Part shown: piece after piece, positions 26,857 through 35,525 of the stretch
Layout of the letters: each line of letters opens with the position of its first letter
Numbering within the stretch: the first letter of the stretch is position 1
Translations under genes and position numbers: made by a program
NCBI RefSeq assembly: GCF_001278945.1
Contig: NZ_LGRV01000003.1
Coordinates: 2,170,001 to 2,234,000 of the forward strand
DNA length: 64,000 nt
From: Lysinibacillus contaminans
GTDB taxonomy: Bacteria; Bacillota; Bacilli; Bacillales_A; Planococcaceae
Direction of reading: 5' to 3'
The notes under the pieces: generated by a model
The model's input: the letters and a program-made list of their open reading frames with translations, nothing else
What the model was told of the DNA's origin: nothing
The model's database searches: none

Positions 26857-29445
26857 TTATTTTTTCGTGTTTAATAATTGCTGCTGTAACTCATATAAAA
26901 TATTCATCGCCTGCATGGGTGATGTGCCCATAATATTAACTTTCTCCAAGCTGTTTAATACGTCTTGTTCAGCAGGAGATACTGTTGGCACCTGCTCTTC
27001 TTCTACAAATAGGCTCATTTGTATTGGTTGTTCTTCTACCACTTGAGGTGCAGGCGCTACAACCGACTCTTCTTTTCCTGATTCGAAATTTTCTAGCAGT
27101 ACGCGTGCACGGGCTAAAATTTCTTCCGGTAATTGTGCAAGCTGTGCCACGTGAATCCCGTACGATTTATCGGCTGCTCCTTTTTTAACTTTGTGTAAAA
27201 AGACGACCGCACCATTTTTTTCTGTCGCAGAGACATGGACATTTTGTAGGCGTGTTAGTTCATGTTCAAGTGCTGTTAATTCATGATAATGCGTTGAAAA
27301 CAGTGTGTTTGCACCAATCTTATCGTGAATGTATTCCATCATCGCTTGGGCAAGGCTCATCCCGTCATACGTAGAAGTCCCTCGTCCAATTTCATCGAAC
27401 AAAAGTAAACTATTTTGCGTCGCATGGGTAATGGCATGTTGCGATTCCAACATTTCTACCATAAATGTCGATTGTCCAGCCGCTAAATCATCTGCAGCGC
27501 CAATACGAGTGAAAATTTGGTCCGTAATTGGAAGTACTGCTTTTTCAGCGGGTACGTAGCAGCCCATTTGCGCCATCACAACAATGAGAGCGACTTGACG
27601 CATATACGTACTCTTACCAGACATGTTCGGCCCGGTAATGAGCATCATATTCTGATTCTCTTCAAGGACACAATCATTTGGCACGTACATTTGCTTATTG
27701 AGCATTTTTTCAACAACTGGGTGACGACCCTCAATGATTTTCAATGCACGACCTGTATGGAATTCTGGTTTAGTGAAACGATATTTTTCTGATACACTCG
27801 CAAAGCTGAGTAATACATCCAGTTCACTTATACTTGCTGCCAGTGCCTGTACACGTGGGATAAACGCCTTTAACTCTTCACGAATCTCCACAAACAAATC
27901 ATACTCTAACGTTAAGCTCTCTTCCTCAGCGTTCAAAATAAGCGCTTCTTTTTCTTTTAATTCCTGCGTAATATAACGCTCAGCATTAGCCAATGTTTGC
28001 TTGCGTTCATAACGCGTTAAATCCGCCAAATGAATATTGGATTTTGTAATTTCGATATAATATCCAAAAATACGATTATAACCGATTTTCAAGTTTTTAA
28101 TGCCCGTTTTCACACGTTCTTCCTGCTCAAGCTGTGCAATCCAGTCCTTGCCGTTTCGAGACGCATAACGAAGCTCGTCCAAACGATCATTGTAGCCATC
28201 GCGAATGACGTTGCCCTCTTTAATAGTAATGGGCGGATTGTCCGTAATTGCATGGGCTAAAAGCGCCTCTACATCTGCACAAATATCAAGCATAGCCCCT
28301 AGTTTTTGCAACGTTTCCTTACTTGCATTCACTAATTGATGTTGAATCATTGGCACTTGGCGCAGTGAATCACGAAGCTGAGCTAAATCTCGCCCACCAA
28401 CATTACCAAATGCCACACGACCCGCTAAGCGTTCTAAATCATATACTTGTTTAAGGGAAGCTTGTAATTCTGTACGAACAAAATATTCCTCAAGTAAATC
28501 TGTTACAACCTCAAGTCTTGCTTCAATCGCCGTACGTGATGCAAGCGGTTGATGAAGCCACTGCTTTAATTTACGTCCACCCATTGCAGTAACTGTGTCA
28601 TCTAGTAACCACAATAGCGTTCCTTTTTGATCGCCACCACGAATCGATTGAATGAGTTCTAAATTTCGTTTTGAGCTTGAATCAATACGTAAATAATTTT
28701 TCATTTCATTGAACGTAAATGCCTGAATATGCGATAGTGAACGCATTTGCGTTTGGTCGATATACGCTAATAATCGGCGACATGCATGTTGTATGTTCGT
28801 CGGCACAGCTTCAACATACGCCGCTGCCTTGTCCATTGCCATCTCATCTGCTTCTATAGACAAAACAATGCCTAAATTCATCGCATGCTCTGCAAATAAC
28901 GTCTGTAATTCTTCCGCTACAACGAGCTCTCGAATACCGTACGCCTGCATTTGCATCAGTAACGCCTTTTCGTCCCCTTCAATCGACGAAGCGACCGCCT
29001 CACCAGTAGACAAATCTAGATAGGCATAGCCATACGATTTACTGTCTAGCTGTTCCGCGGCACCGATAAAGTGATTTGTTTTCCCATCAAGTGCCTTGCC
29101 CTCCATAATCGTACCTGGTGTAATCAGCTGCACCACTTCTCGTCTCACTACGCCTTTTGCTTGCTTCGGATCTTCCGTTTGCTCACAAATTGCGACCTTG
29201 TAGCCCTTTTGCACAAGTGTTTCAATATAATTCTTCGCTGAATGATGCGGTACCCCACACATTGGAATACGATCTTTTGATCCTGCATCACGGCTTGTTA
29301 ACGTAATTTCTAAAATTTGCGAGGCATTAACTGCATCCTCAAAAAACATCTCATAAAAGTCACCTAGTCTAAAAAATAAAAAGGCGTCCTTGTAATCTTC
29401 TTTTACTTGTAAATATTGTTGCATCATTGGTGTATAGGTTGTCAT
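26857..29445 (-). CDS. mutS: DNA mismatch repair protein MutS
   Basis: Mismatch recognition ATPase of 862 residues, usual length. The mismatch-wedge FYEMF is at about 30 in FRLGDFYEMFFEDA. The ATPase domain has GPNMSGKSTYMRQ (Walker A), LLLFDEIGRGTSTYDG (Walker B) and STHYHELTAL. The tail QPIQMSLF resembles a beta-clamp-binding QxxLF peptide. GAGGG before ATG 29445 sets the start. It lies upstream of mutL in the same transcript; a hairpin terminator separates it from cotE. Confidence 0.97.
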   Translation of the reverse strand: MTTYTPMMQQYLQVKEDYKDAFLFFRLGDFYEMFFEDAVNASQILEITLTSRDAGSKDRIPMCGVPHHSAKNYIETLVQKGYKVAICEQTEDPKQAKGVVRREVVQLITPGTIMEGKALDGKTNHFIGAAEQLDSKSYGYAYLDLSTGEAVASSIEGDEKALLMQMQAYGIRELVVAEELQTLFAEHAMNLGIVLSIEADEMAMDKAAAYVEAVPTNIQHACRRLLAYIDQTQMRSLSHIQAFTFNEMKNYLRIDSSSKRNLELIQSIRGGDQKGTLLWLLDDTVTAMGGRKLKQWLHQPLASRTAIEARLEVVTDLLEEYFVRTELQASLKQVYDLERLAGRVAFGNVGGRDLAQLRDSLRQVPMIQHQLVNASKETLQKLGAMLDICADVEALLAHAITDNPPITIKEGNVIRDGYNDRLDELRYASRNGKDWIAQLEQEERVKTGIKNLKIGYNRIFGYYIEITKSNIHLADLTRYERKQTLANAERYITQELKEKEALILNAEEESLTLEYDLFVEIREELKAFIPRVQALAASISELDVLLSFASVSEKYRFTKPEFHTGRALKIIEGRHPVVEKMLNKQMYVPNDCVLEENQNMMLITGPNMSGKSTYMRQVALIVVMAQMGCYVPAEKAVLPITDQIFTRIGAADDLAAGQSTFMVEMLESQHAITHATQNSLLLFDEIGRGTSTYDGMSLAQAMMEYIHDKIGANTLFSTHYHELTALEHELTRLQNVHVSATEKNGAVVFLHKVKKGAADKSYGIHVAQLAQLPEEILARARVLLENFESGKEESVVAPAPQVVEEQPIQMSLFVEEEQVPTVSPAEQDVLNSLEKVNIMGTSPMQAMNILYELQQQLLNTKK

Positions 29446-29481
29446 TCAAATTTCCCTCACTCTTGCCTTAGTTACTTTTAT

Positions 29482-29548
29482 TATAACAAAAGATACATGC
29501 GAAACGCCTATTTCATCTTTGTAAAGATGCAAGCATTCCGCATGTATC
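29482..29548 (-). terminator. Terminator after cotE
   Basis: On the minus strand GATACATGCG and CGCATGTATC close a long stem with an inner CATCTTT/AAAGATG hairpin, followed by TTTTGTTA, 21 bases past the cotE stop. Confidence 0.65.
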
Positions 29549-29568
29549 AAAAAATCATATGCTGTTTA

Positions 29569-30174
29569 CTATCTTGGTCGTTCCTCAGGAAATGACGAAG
29601 ACTCTAAGAAGAATTTCCCGTCACCGCCCGAGCTAGATGAACTTGAACTTGAACTCGACGATGATGATGATGATGAGCTTGAAGATGATGAACTTTCATC
29701 TTGGAAATTCCATTCCTCTTCAAAATCTAATGGATGTACGCTAATGCATATTGTCGTTTCACCCATTACTTCTACAATAACTTCACGTTCTACTACAATT
29801 TCAAATTTCGTACCACATTTTGAAATGACCGCTTCCATACAGTTTGGCTCTTGTAACACACGCACATGCACATCATCGCCTACACTGACTTCACCATCTC
29901 TAAAATGTAATTTCACTTTGTCTTTATAGTGTACAGTCTCCGAAAATACAGCTGTTTTCGAATGATTACTATAGGCATACCATACATTTACATCAAATTT
30001 CCCTGACACTTCTACAAACTTCCCAACTTTTTTTGCCGAACAAGTATGATTGATCACCCAGCATCCCAGAATACTCGTCGGTTTATTTGTTGGACATATT
30101 GTTACCGATTCCTCTGTCCGTTTTTTCCCTTTGGCAACTACAGCTTTCGTCACGATTTGTCGTAAACGTTTCAG
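29569..30174 (-). CDS. cotE: Outer spore coat morphogenetic protein CotE, poly-Ser tail
   Basis: Scaffold that builds the outer spore coat in the mother cell. The core (about 1-160) matches CotE: IVTKAVVAKGKK, TNKPTSILGCWVINH, VEVSGKFDVNVWYAYSNHSKT, VLQEPNCMEAVIS and VVEREVIVEVMGETTI. In place of the acidic tail of B. subtilis CotE there is a run of 22 serines (about 162-183 after DE), then GGDGKFFLESS. The serines use both TCN and AGY codons. CTG 30174 is proposed as the start because AAGGAGG is 7 bases upstream; ATG 30201 lies before that box and lacks its own. It lies between ricA and mutS, the conserved order. Confidence 0.88.
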   Translation of the reverse strand: MKRLRQIVTKAVVAKGKKRTEESVTICPTNKPTSILGCWVINHTCSAKKVGKFVEVSGKFDVNVWYAYSNHSKTAVFSETVHYKDKVKLHFRDGEVSVGDDVHVRVLQEPNCMEAVISKCGTKFEIVVEREVIVEVMGETTICISVHPLDFEEEWNFQDESSSSSSSSSSSSSSSSSSSSSSGGDGKFFLESSSFPEERPR

Positions 30175-30296
30175 CGCAATTCCTCCTTCGCTTTGTCTCA
30201 TTCCATCATATGCAAGTAGCGCCCATTGGGTGAACGTATTTAGTTTTAGTAAAAGATTCCTTTAAGATCCTGTTGCATAAAGGTTTTCACGGATCC

Positions 30297-30332
30297 GCAA
30301 AAAAACTGCTCAACACAAATGTGCGAGCAGTT
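30297..30332 (-). terminator. Terminator of miaB-ricA
   Basis: On the minus strand AAACTGCTC-gc-ACA, loop, TGT-t-GAGCAGTTTTTTT. Confidence 0.85.
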
Positions 30333-30338
30333 TGACAA

Positions 30339-30776
30339 TTATGAGCAGCTTCCTGGTTGTGAATTAGCTACTTGAGAGCCTGTTTCACCACGTAATAAAT
30401 CGCCACCAGTTGAGCGTACGATCTCATTAGTGACGTTATTAGCAATTGTGTTTGACACTAATTGTAATAAATCGTTTACATCCACTTGAGATTCTTTAAA
30501 TTGTTGAACAACTGGAATTTCATTGATTTCTTCTTCGATCTTCTCAATTTTACTTTCAATCATTTTAAGGGCTTTTTCTTTACCTAAGTGTTGGAAGTTT
30601 ACTGCTTGTTTTTGTAAGCTCTTCAAACTTGCAATACGTTCGCGCACAAGTTGATTTTCGTTAATTTGAGCTTCTGCTTTTTTGAAAAACTCAACTTCTG
30701 GTGTATTGGCAATCATGTTCGCAATTTCATGTGATTTCTTGATTAAATCGTCTTTTGTGTATAATACTTGTGTCAT
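30339..30776 (-). CDS. ymcA: RicA (YmcA), RNase Y specificity/biofilm factor
   Basis: Small helical protein of 145 residues in the YlbF/YmcA family; with RicF and RicT it forms an FeS-containing complex that steers RNase Y cleavage and supports sporulation, competence and biofilm. Matches to B. subtilis YmcA include [56 protein letters not shown], and a near-terminal Cys in PGSCS. The start overlaps the miaB stop (ATGA). The miaB-ymcA order is as in B. subtilis. Confidence 0.94.
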   Translation of the reverse strand: MTQVLYTKDDLIKKSHEIANMIANTPEVEFFKKAEAQINENQLVRERIASLKSLQKQAVNFQHLGKEKALKMIESKIEKIEEEINEIPVVQQFKESQVDVNDLLQLVSNTIANNVTNEIVRSTGGDLLRGETGSQVANSQPGSCS

Positions 30777-32320
30777 TTGGCATCCACCTTTTCATTTTTT
30801 ACTACTTCAATAAATTCACCACGTAATGAATACGAAGTGGCCTCTACTACTTTTACTTTCACTAACTGACCAATCAGCTCTTTTGGTGCAGAGAAGTTCA
30901 CAAGACGATTTTTGCGAGTGTAGCCAGCAAGCACATCCTCACGGCGTTTACTTGTCCCTTCAACTAACACTTCTACAATTTCGCCCTCTAGGTCCGCTAA
31001 AGCTTTTCTAGAATATTCTTGAACAACCGCATTTAAACGATGTAGGCGTTCTTTTTTCACATCTTCTGGAACATTATCGACCATTTTTGCAGCCGGTGTA
31101 CCTTCACGAGGTGAATAGATATAAGTGAATGCCATTTCAAAGCCCACTTCACGATACAAAGAAAGCGTTTCTTCAAACTGTTCTTCCGTTTCATTCGGAT
31201 AGCCGACGATAATATCCGTTGTCAATGTCACACCAGGAATAGCTGCTTTTATTTTATCGACAAGCCCTAAGAAATGCTCACGTGTATATTTACGCGCCAT
31301 AATTTTTAACACTTCATTTGAACCGGACTGTACTGGCAGGTGAATATGTTCAACAAGGTTGCCACCTTTTGCGAGCACTTCGATTAATTGATCGTCGAAG
31401 TCGCGTGGATGACTTGTTGTAAAGCGAATACGCGGAATATCAATTTTACGTAATTCATCCATTAAATCACCTAGGCGGTAATTAATGTCTTCAAAATCTT
31501 TCCCGTAAGCATTTACATTTTGCCCTAGCAACATAATTTCTTTATAGCCTGCTGCTGCCAGCTCGCGTACTTCCTGAATAATTTCTTCTGGACGTCGACT
31601 ACGCTCTTTTCCGCGCGTATACGGTACGATACAGTACGTGCAGAACTTATCGCAGCCATACATAATGTTTACCCAAGCTTTAATCGAGCCGTTACGTGAT
31701 TTCGGTAAGTTTTCAATCACGTCCCCTTCTTTCGACCAAACTTCAATAACCATTTCCTTCGACATATAAGCTTCTTTTAATATGTTTGGCAGGCGGTGAA
31801 TATTATGCGTACCAAACACCATATCGACGTGTGGATATGTTTTTAAAATCTTGTTCACAACAGATTCTTCTTGTGACATACAACCACAAACGCCAATCAG
31901 CATTTCTGGATTTTTACGTTTATATTTCAACAAGAAGCCAAGCTCACCAAATACTTTGTTTTCCGCATTTTCACGAATCGCACAAGTATTTAATAGCACA
32001 ATGTCTGCTTCTTCAATGATATCAGTTGCCGTGTAGCCAAGCTGCATGAAAATTCCAGCCATCACTTCTGTATCATGTTCGTTCATTTGGCAGCCATATG
32101 TACGAATGTAAAAAGTGCGTCCTACGCCCATTCCTGCAAATTCTTCAGCAATGTCAAAATCTTTATGGTACTTGATTTCTTCTTTCCCACGTTTTTTCGC
32201 ATCTTTTAATGAAGGCGCTGTAAACACCTTCTCAAAATATTTACTATAATCCTTTTCAGGCTCGTTTTTAGTTTTTGGTTGATTGACTTGTTGACTGGCT
32301 AATCGTTGTTCTTCATTCAT
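30773..32320 (-). CDS. miaB: tRNA methylthiotransferase MiaB
   Basis: Radical SAM enzyme that adds the 2-methylthio group to i6A37 of tRNA. It has 515 residues. The N-terminal UPF0004 domain has its three cluster cysteines in [21 protein letters not shown] and GVCGCMSQ; the radical-SAM triad is [15 protein letters not shown]; a TRAM domain closes the protein ([20 protein letters not shown]). ATG 32320 gives the start MNEEQR, resembling B. subtilis; a TTG three codons earlier is closer to AAAGGAG and cannot be excluded. With MiaA, also in this window, it completes ms2i6A. Confidence 0.96.
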   Translation of the reverse strand: MNEEQRLASQQVNQPKTKNEPEKDYSKYFEKVFTAPSLKDAKKRGKEEIKYHKDFDIAEEFAGMGVGRTFYIRTYGCQMNEHDTEVMAGIFMQLGYTATDIIEEADIVLLNTCAIRENAENKVFGELGFLLKYKRKNPEMLIGVCGCMSQEESVVNKILKTYPHVDMVFGTHNIHRLPNILKEAYMSKEMVIEVWSKEGDVIENLPKSRNGSIKAWVNIMYGCDKFCTYCIVPYTRGKERSRRPEEIIQEVRELAAAGYKEIMLLGQNVNAYGKDFEDINYRLGDLMDELRKIDIPRIRFTTSHPRDFDDQLIEVLAKGGNLVEHIHLPVQSGSNEVLKIMARKYTREHFLGLVDKIKAAIPGVTLTTDIIVGYPNETEEQFEETLSLYREVGFEMAFTYIYSPREGTPAAKMVDNVPEDVKKERLHRLNAVVQEYSRKALADLEGEIVEVLVEGTSKRREDVLAGYTRKNRLVNFSAPKELIGQLVKVKVVEATSYSLRGEFIEVVKNEKVDAK

Positions 32321-32448
32321 TGCAATCAAGTAACTCCTTTCAAACGAAATCCGTGCATTCGAATTCCCATTTTACTATTATAACGAATGACAATGTAGAA
32401 GAACAACTAAAGAACGTGAAATGTACGTTATTCGACATATTGAATGAG

Positions 32449-32814
32449 CTATAACCCTAAAAATTCGTCATATGTATGTGGCTCATTATCCTTTAAAATC
32501 GATAAAAACGTAAAGGCCAATTGTACAACCGACCACCACTTCATATTGTAGGTATTTTCAAAATGCATCGGTTCTAACGTAAAGACATCTTGAAAAATAT
32601 TGATTGGCTCAATTTCCTCATCCTTTAAAATCGATAAAAACCCTAAAAATAATGTATGGTCCTTCATTTCCAGATCTTTAGCAACAACAAGTGCATCGAT
32701 ATTTTCCGGATGATCAAGTGTACAATGTAACGCTACGTATTGCTCTAACTCTCTCTCACGTTTAAGCGCCTCTCGTTCCTTCTTTTTCGCAATAAAATCA
32801 ATGACGTTATCCAC
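32449..32814 (-). CDS. Hypothetical protein, 121 aa, internal repeat
   Basis: I do not recognise this protein. It starts with an amphipathic charged helix (VIDFIAKKKEREALKREREL). The sequence LSILKDEE around residue 78 recurs as LSILKDNE near residue 110. At DNA level a 22-base stretch at 32488-32509 is repeated at 32620-32641, so part of the gene arose by internal duplication. GTG 32814 is preferred to ATG 32820 because GAGG is 8 bases before the GTG but only 2 before the ATG. It lies upstream of miaB on the same strand, with about 130 bases between. Confidence 0.6.
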   Translation of the reverse strand: MDNVIDFIAKKKEREALKRERELEQYVALHCTLDHPENIDALVVAKDLEMKDHTLFLGFLSILKDEEIEPINIFQDVFTLEPMHFENTYNMKWWSVVQLAFTFLSILKDNEPHTYDEFLGL

Positions 32815-32984
32815 GTGCATCGCCTCTTCTTTTTTCTTTCTATTGTAGCACTCTGTTCAATTCTCCACACAAAAAAAGACTGCTAACTGGAGGAAGGAAC
32901 TGAAAAAGTAGATTACTCATAAAATCCCTCAGCGTATTGATTATCCAATTTTCACCACTACTATTAAATTGGTCGGTTGATTTC

Positions 32985-33440
32985 CGCTACGGGATGCTCG
33001 CTTTCCGCGGGCAAGCACCGAGCCGCGCACCTCTCGCTACGCTCCGTGCAGGGTCTTGGTTCGCTTGTATTTGAGGGCACTAAAAAAGTGGTTCTCACAA
33101 TAAAACTCTAATTAAAATCTATCATTAGGATATAGCGCTCTGGCGTTCGCTTTCCGCAGGCACAGCGTAAGCCGCAACCCTCGCTACGCGCGGTTTGTTG
33201 CGTCTTACGTCTTGTGCTGTTCCTGCAGGAGTCTCACGCTGCTGTCGCTTTGCTTTCGCGCGGGAAGACATTCGCCGCCGCGCTAAATCCTTGCATAGTA
33301 AAATAATGCTAAGCAAAAAAATGCTATAAACAAATTCTAGTTTAGAGTTTTTCAGTGCCCTCTTCTATTTCCCGCTGGAAGCTTTGCTCTGCGACGAAAG
33401 CGAAGCGGCAGGAGCACTCGAGCACCCTCCGCACAATCAA
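32985..33440. repeat. GC-rich dispersed repeat blocks in a 1-kb gene-free gap
   Basis: Between 32815 and 33819 there is no intact gene. Three GC-rich blocks stand out in AT-rich surroundings: 32985-33066 (CGCTTTCCGCGGGCAAGC, CTCGCTACGCTCCG), 33135-33290 (GCGTTCGCTTTCCGCAGGC, TTCCTGCAGGAGTCTCACGC) and 33365-33430 (TTTCCCGCTGGAAGC, GACGAAAGCGAAGCGGC). They look like the CGCTTTCCGCxGGC repeats common in Bacillaceae. Frames open across them are artefacts of base composition. Confidence 0.6.
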
Positions 33441-33669
33441 CTAAAAATGTAGTAATCTACGCTAGTACCGAAATTAAAAATTTCCAATTAACCACAAAAA
33501 TAAGAATCTAACATTTCCGTAATCAAGACTCCTGAAAATTTCTATTAAAATTTCACCTTTAGGATTTTGCGCTTTGGCATTCGCTTTTCCACAAGAGTCG
33601 AGTGATGCTTCTCCAAACAACGCAATCTATCACATTATTATTTTACATCCTCTTTCATTTATAATAAAA

Positions 33670-33800
33670 GGACTAATACACCTTCAAGTATTAATTGAAA
33701 AAGCAAACAAGCATGGAAAGACAATTAAAACAGTTATTGGAGAAGCAACATTTTCTGATAAGGAAAATATTGAATATACGAATGAAATAATTTTTTCAGT
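33670..33800 (+). pseudogene. Transposase fragment, possibly IS1182 family
   Basis: A plus-strand frame encodes LIHLQVLIEKANKHGKTIKT followed by VIGEATFSDKENIEYTNE. This recalls the catalytic-core region of IS1182-type transposases (LIEK...V.GD.AYS.KDN.EY), with the usual D of the GD motif replaced by E. Only about 40 codons are recognisable, and no start, terminal repeats or other part of the gene is present. It lies in the repeat-rich gap upstream of miaB and downstream of pnuC. The family name is from memory and tentative. Confidence 0.45.
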
Positions 33801-33819
33801 GGCCTCAACTAAAGCACTC

Positions 33820-34521
33820 TTACTCTTTCTCCAGTGTCTGTGATTGTTTGGCAAGCTTCTCCCAATTGTACCAACCATAAACTGAGTTCACTAAAAACGC
33901 CGTCCACATGACAAGCATTGTGTAGTCATTACCGCCACTTTGTGTAAGTGTTACAATCCACAAGACAATCGACAACACATTCACGAGCACCCACATGATC
34001 CACTGCTCAGCAAAACGCAATGTCATTAAAATTTGCGCCGCTACGCTCATCACAACGGCAAATGAATCAATGCGTACTTGTTGTGCATTTAAATAGAATA
34101 ATAGCTCCATATAAATGAATGCCCCGACAATGACAGATACCCCCAAAATGCCCCAGCCTTTTTTCGTCAGCCGTTTAATCACAATGTCCTCGTCTTTGAC
34201 CTTTTGTAACGCTTTGTTTTTATTCCACATATACAAGCCAATAAACTGCATCGGGAAATAGAACAAGCCGTTTAGCATTGCTTCCCCGTATAGGCCATAT
34301 GTATACGAAATATACGCATACGTAGACGTTTGCACCATCCCGAAGAAGAAGTTTGAAATTTTCCCTTTCGCCACCAGGATTACACAAAGCATCCCAGTCA
34401 TTGAACTAATCAGCCCCAGTGTCGTATCATCCCATGCAAAGAACAACCAAATATTAATAGCTGCAAACGTAATTAACCAAATCTTTTCAAATAACGTCCA
34501 TTCTCTAAAAAAACGTTTCAA
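33820..34521 (-). CDS. pnuC: Nicotinamide riboside transporter PnuC
   Basis: Membrane protein of 233 residues with about seven hydrophobic segments and the PnuC pattern: SSMTGMLCVILVAKGKISNFF, YAYISYTYGLYGEAMLNGLFY (motifs described in part), MQFIGLYMWNK, LMTLRFAEQWIMWVLVNV and NSVYGWYNW. It facilitates uptake of an NAD precursor, normally trapped by a cytosolic kinase not present here. TTG 34521 is the start, 6 bases after AAAGGGGTGG. Two nine-base direct repeats upstream could be a regulator site for NAD metabolism. It is monocistronic after the korB terminator. Confidence 0.93.
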   Translation of the reverse strand: MKRFFREWTLFEKIWLITFAAINIWLFFAWDDTTLGLISSMTGMLCVILVAKGKISNFFFGMVQTSTYAYISYTYGLYGEAMLNGLFYFPMQFIGLYMWNKNKALQKVKDEDIVIKRLTKKGWGILGVSVIVGAFIYMELLFYLNAQQVRIDSFAVVMSVAAQILMTLRFAEQWIMWVLVNVLSIVLWIVTLTQSGGNDYTMLVMWTAFLVNSVYGWYNWEKLAKQSQTLEKE

Positions 34522-34555
34522 ACAGAACCACCCCTTTCAGATTAGTTTAATGTTA

Positions 34556-34576
34556 ACAACTGTCATTACACTTGTC
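34556..34576 (-). promoter_or_regulatory. Possible NiaR-type operator upstream of pnuC
   Basis: On the minus strand GACAAGTGT-aat-GACAGTTGT: two similar nine-mers 12 bases apart, 35 bases before the pnuC start. GACARGTGTAA-like words are what I recall for the niacin repressor NiaR/YrxA, which controls NAD genes. The match is partial. Confidence 0.3.
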
Positions 34577-34606
34577 ACCATTTTTCTATAATATTCCTAA
34601 TTCACA

Positions 34607-34642
34607 CAAAAAGAAAAACGACTATCTACTAAAAGATAGTCG
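34607..34642 (-). terminator. korAB terminator
   Basis: On the minus strand CGACTATCT, 6-base loop, AGATAGTCG, then TTTTTCTTTTT. Confidence 0.9.
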
Positions 34643-34658
34643 CTTACTTTGTTACTTA

Positions 34659-35525
34659 TTACATAAATTCTTTTACTAAATCATTAAACTCATTTTCACT
34701 CATCTTAATATCAATATCCGTTAACGGTAGTTCAGAGTAACCCGGTACTTTTTCTTGATAAGAAGTCGTTTCTGTATCTTGATAAATAATACCTGTAACT
34801 AACCCTTCGTTTTCCATTACAGTACGCATGGCCATACCACGATCTGAATTGTCATAGCCTTCAATATCTGCAAGTTTCGTTAAGTTCTCTTTGAACCAAT
34901 CATATGTGTTCACTTTATTGTAAGTCACGCATGGTGAGAATACGTTAATGAACGAGAAGCCTTTATGCTTAATGCCTGCTTCGATGATTGCTGTTAATTC
35001 TTTAATATCCGTTGAGAAGCCTTGTGCCACAAATGTAGCACCACTTGTAAGTGCCACTTCTAACGGTTTTAGTGATGGCTCAATCGCACCACCTGGCGTT
35101 GATTTTGTAATAAACCCAGCAGCAGAACGTGGTGAAGTTTGCCCTTTAGTTAAACCATAAATTTGGTTATCCATTACTACATATGTGATATCGATGTTAC
35201 GACGGATGGCATGTATTGTATGTCCCATACCGATCGCAAAGCCGTCACCATCACCACCTGAAGCGATAACGTTTAAATCACGGTTGGCCATTTTCAAACC
35301 TTGTGCAATTGGTAAAGCACGGCCATGAATCCCGTGGAAACCATATGAATTGATATAGCCTGAAATACGGCCCGAACAGCCGATCCCCGACACTACAGCT
35401 AGCTCATTTGGCTCGATGCCAACGTTTGCTGCTGCACGTTGAATAGCGGCTTGTACAGAGAAGTCGCCACAACCTGGGCACCAGTTCGGTTTCACTGAGT
35501 TACGAAAATCCTTAAATGTTGCCAT
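34659..35525 (-). CDS. korB: 2-oxoacid:ferredoxin oxidoreductase beta subunit
   Basis: TPP-binding subunit, 288 residues, of a 2-oxoglutarate (or pyruvate):ferredoxin oxidoreductase. It shows NWCPGCGDFSVQAAIQRAA (cluster Cys), SGIGCSGRI, the TPP/Mg motif GDGDGFAIGMGHTIHA with MDNQIYGLTKGQ, and INVFSPCVTYN. With KorA it decarboxylates the oxoacid to acyl-CoA and reduces ferredoxin. Its ATG overlaps the korA stop by one base (TAATG), so expression is coupled. Substrate preference for 2-oxoglutarate is inferred from the aerobic Bacillaceae two-subunit enzymes. Confidence 0.93.
   Translation of the reverse strand: MATFKDFRNSVKPNWCPGCGDFSVQAAIQRAAANVGIEPNELAVVSGIGCSGRISGYINSYGFHGIHGRALPIAQGLKMANRDLNVIASGGDGDGFAIGMGHTIHAIRRNIDITYVVMDNQIYGLTKGQTSPRSAAGFITKSTPGGAIEPSLKPLEVALTSGATFVAQGFSTDIKELTAIIEAGIKHKGFSFINVFSPCVTYNKVNTYDWFKENLTKLADIEGYDNSDRGMAMRTVMENEGLVTGIIYQDTETTSYQEKVPGYSELPLTDIDIKMSENEFNDLVKEFM

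Noticed and set aside
33125..33316. Minus-strand open frame of 63 codons
   Set aside because: It lies within the GC-rich repeat, has no ribosome site, and its Arg/Ala-rich product reflects composition only.
33820..34521. PnuC as a thiamine transporter PnuT
   Set aside because: No TPP riboswitch or thiamine gene is adjacent; the plain PnuC call is kept.
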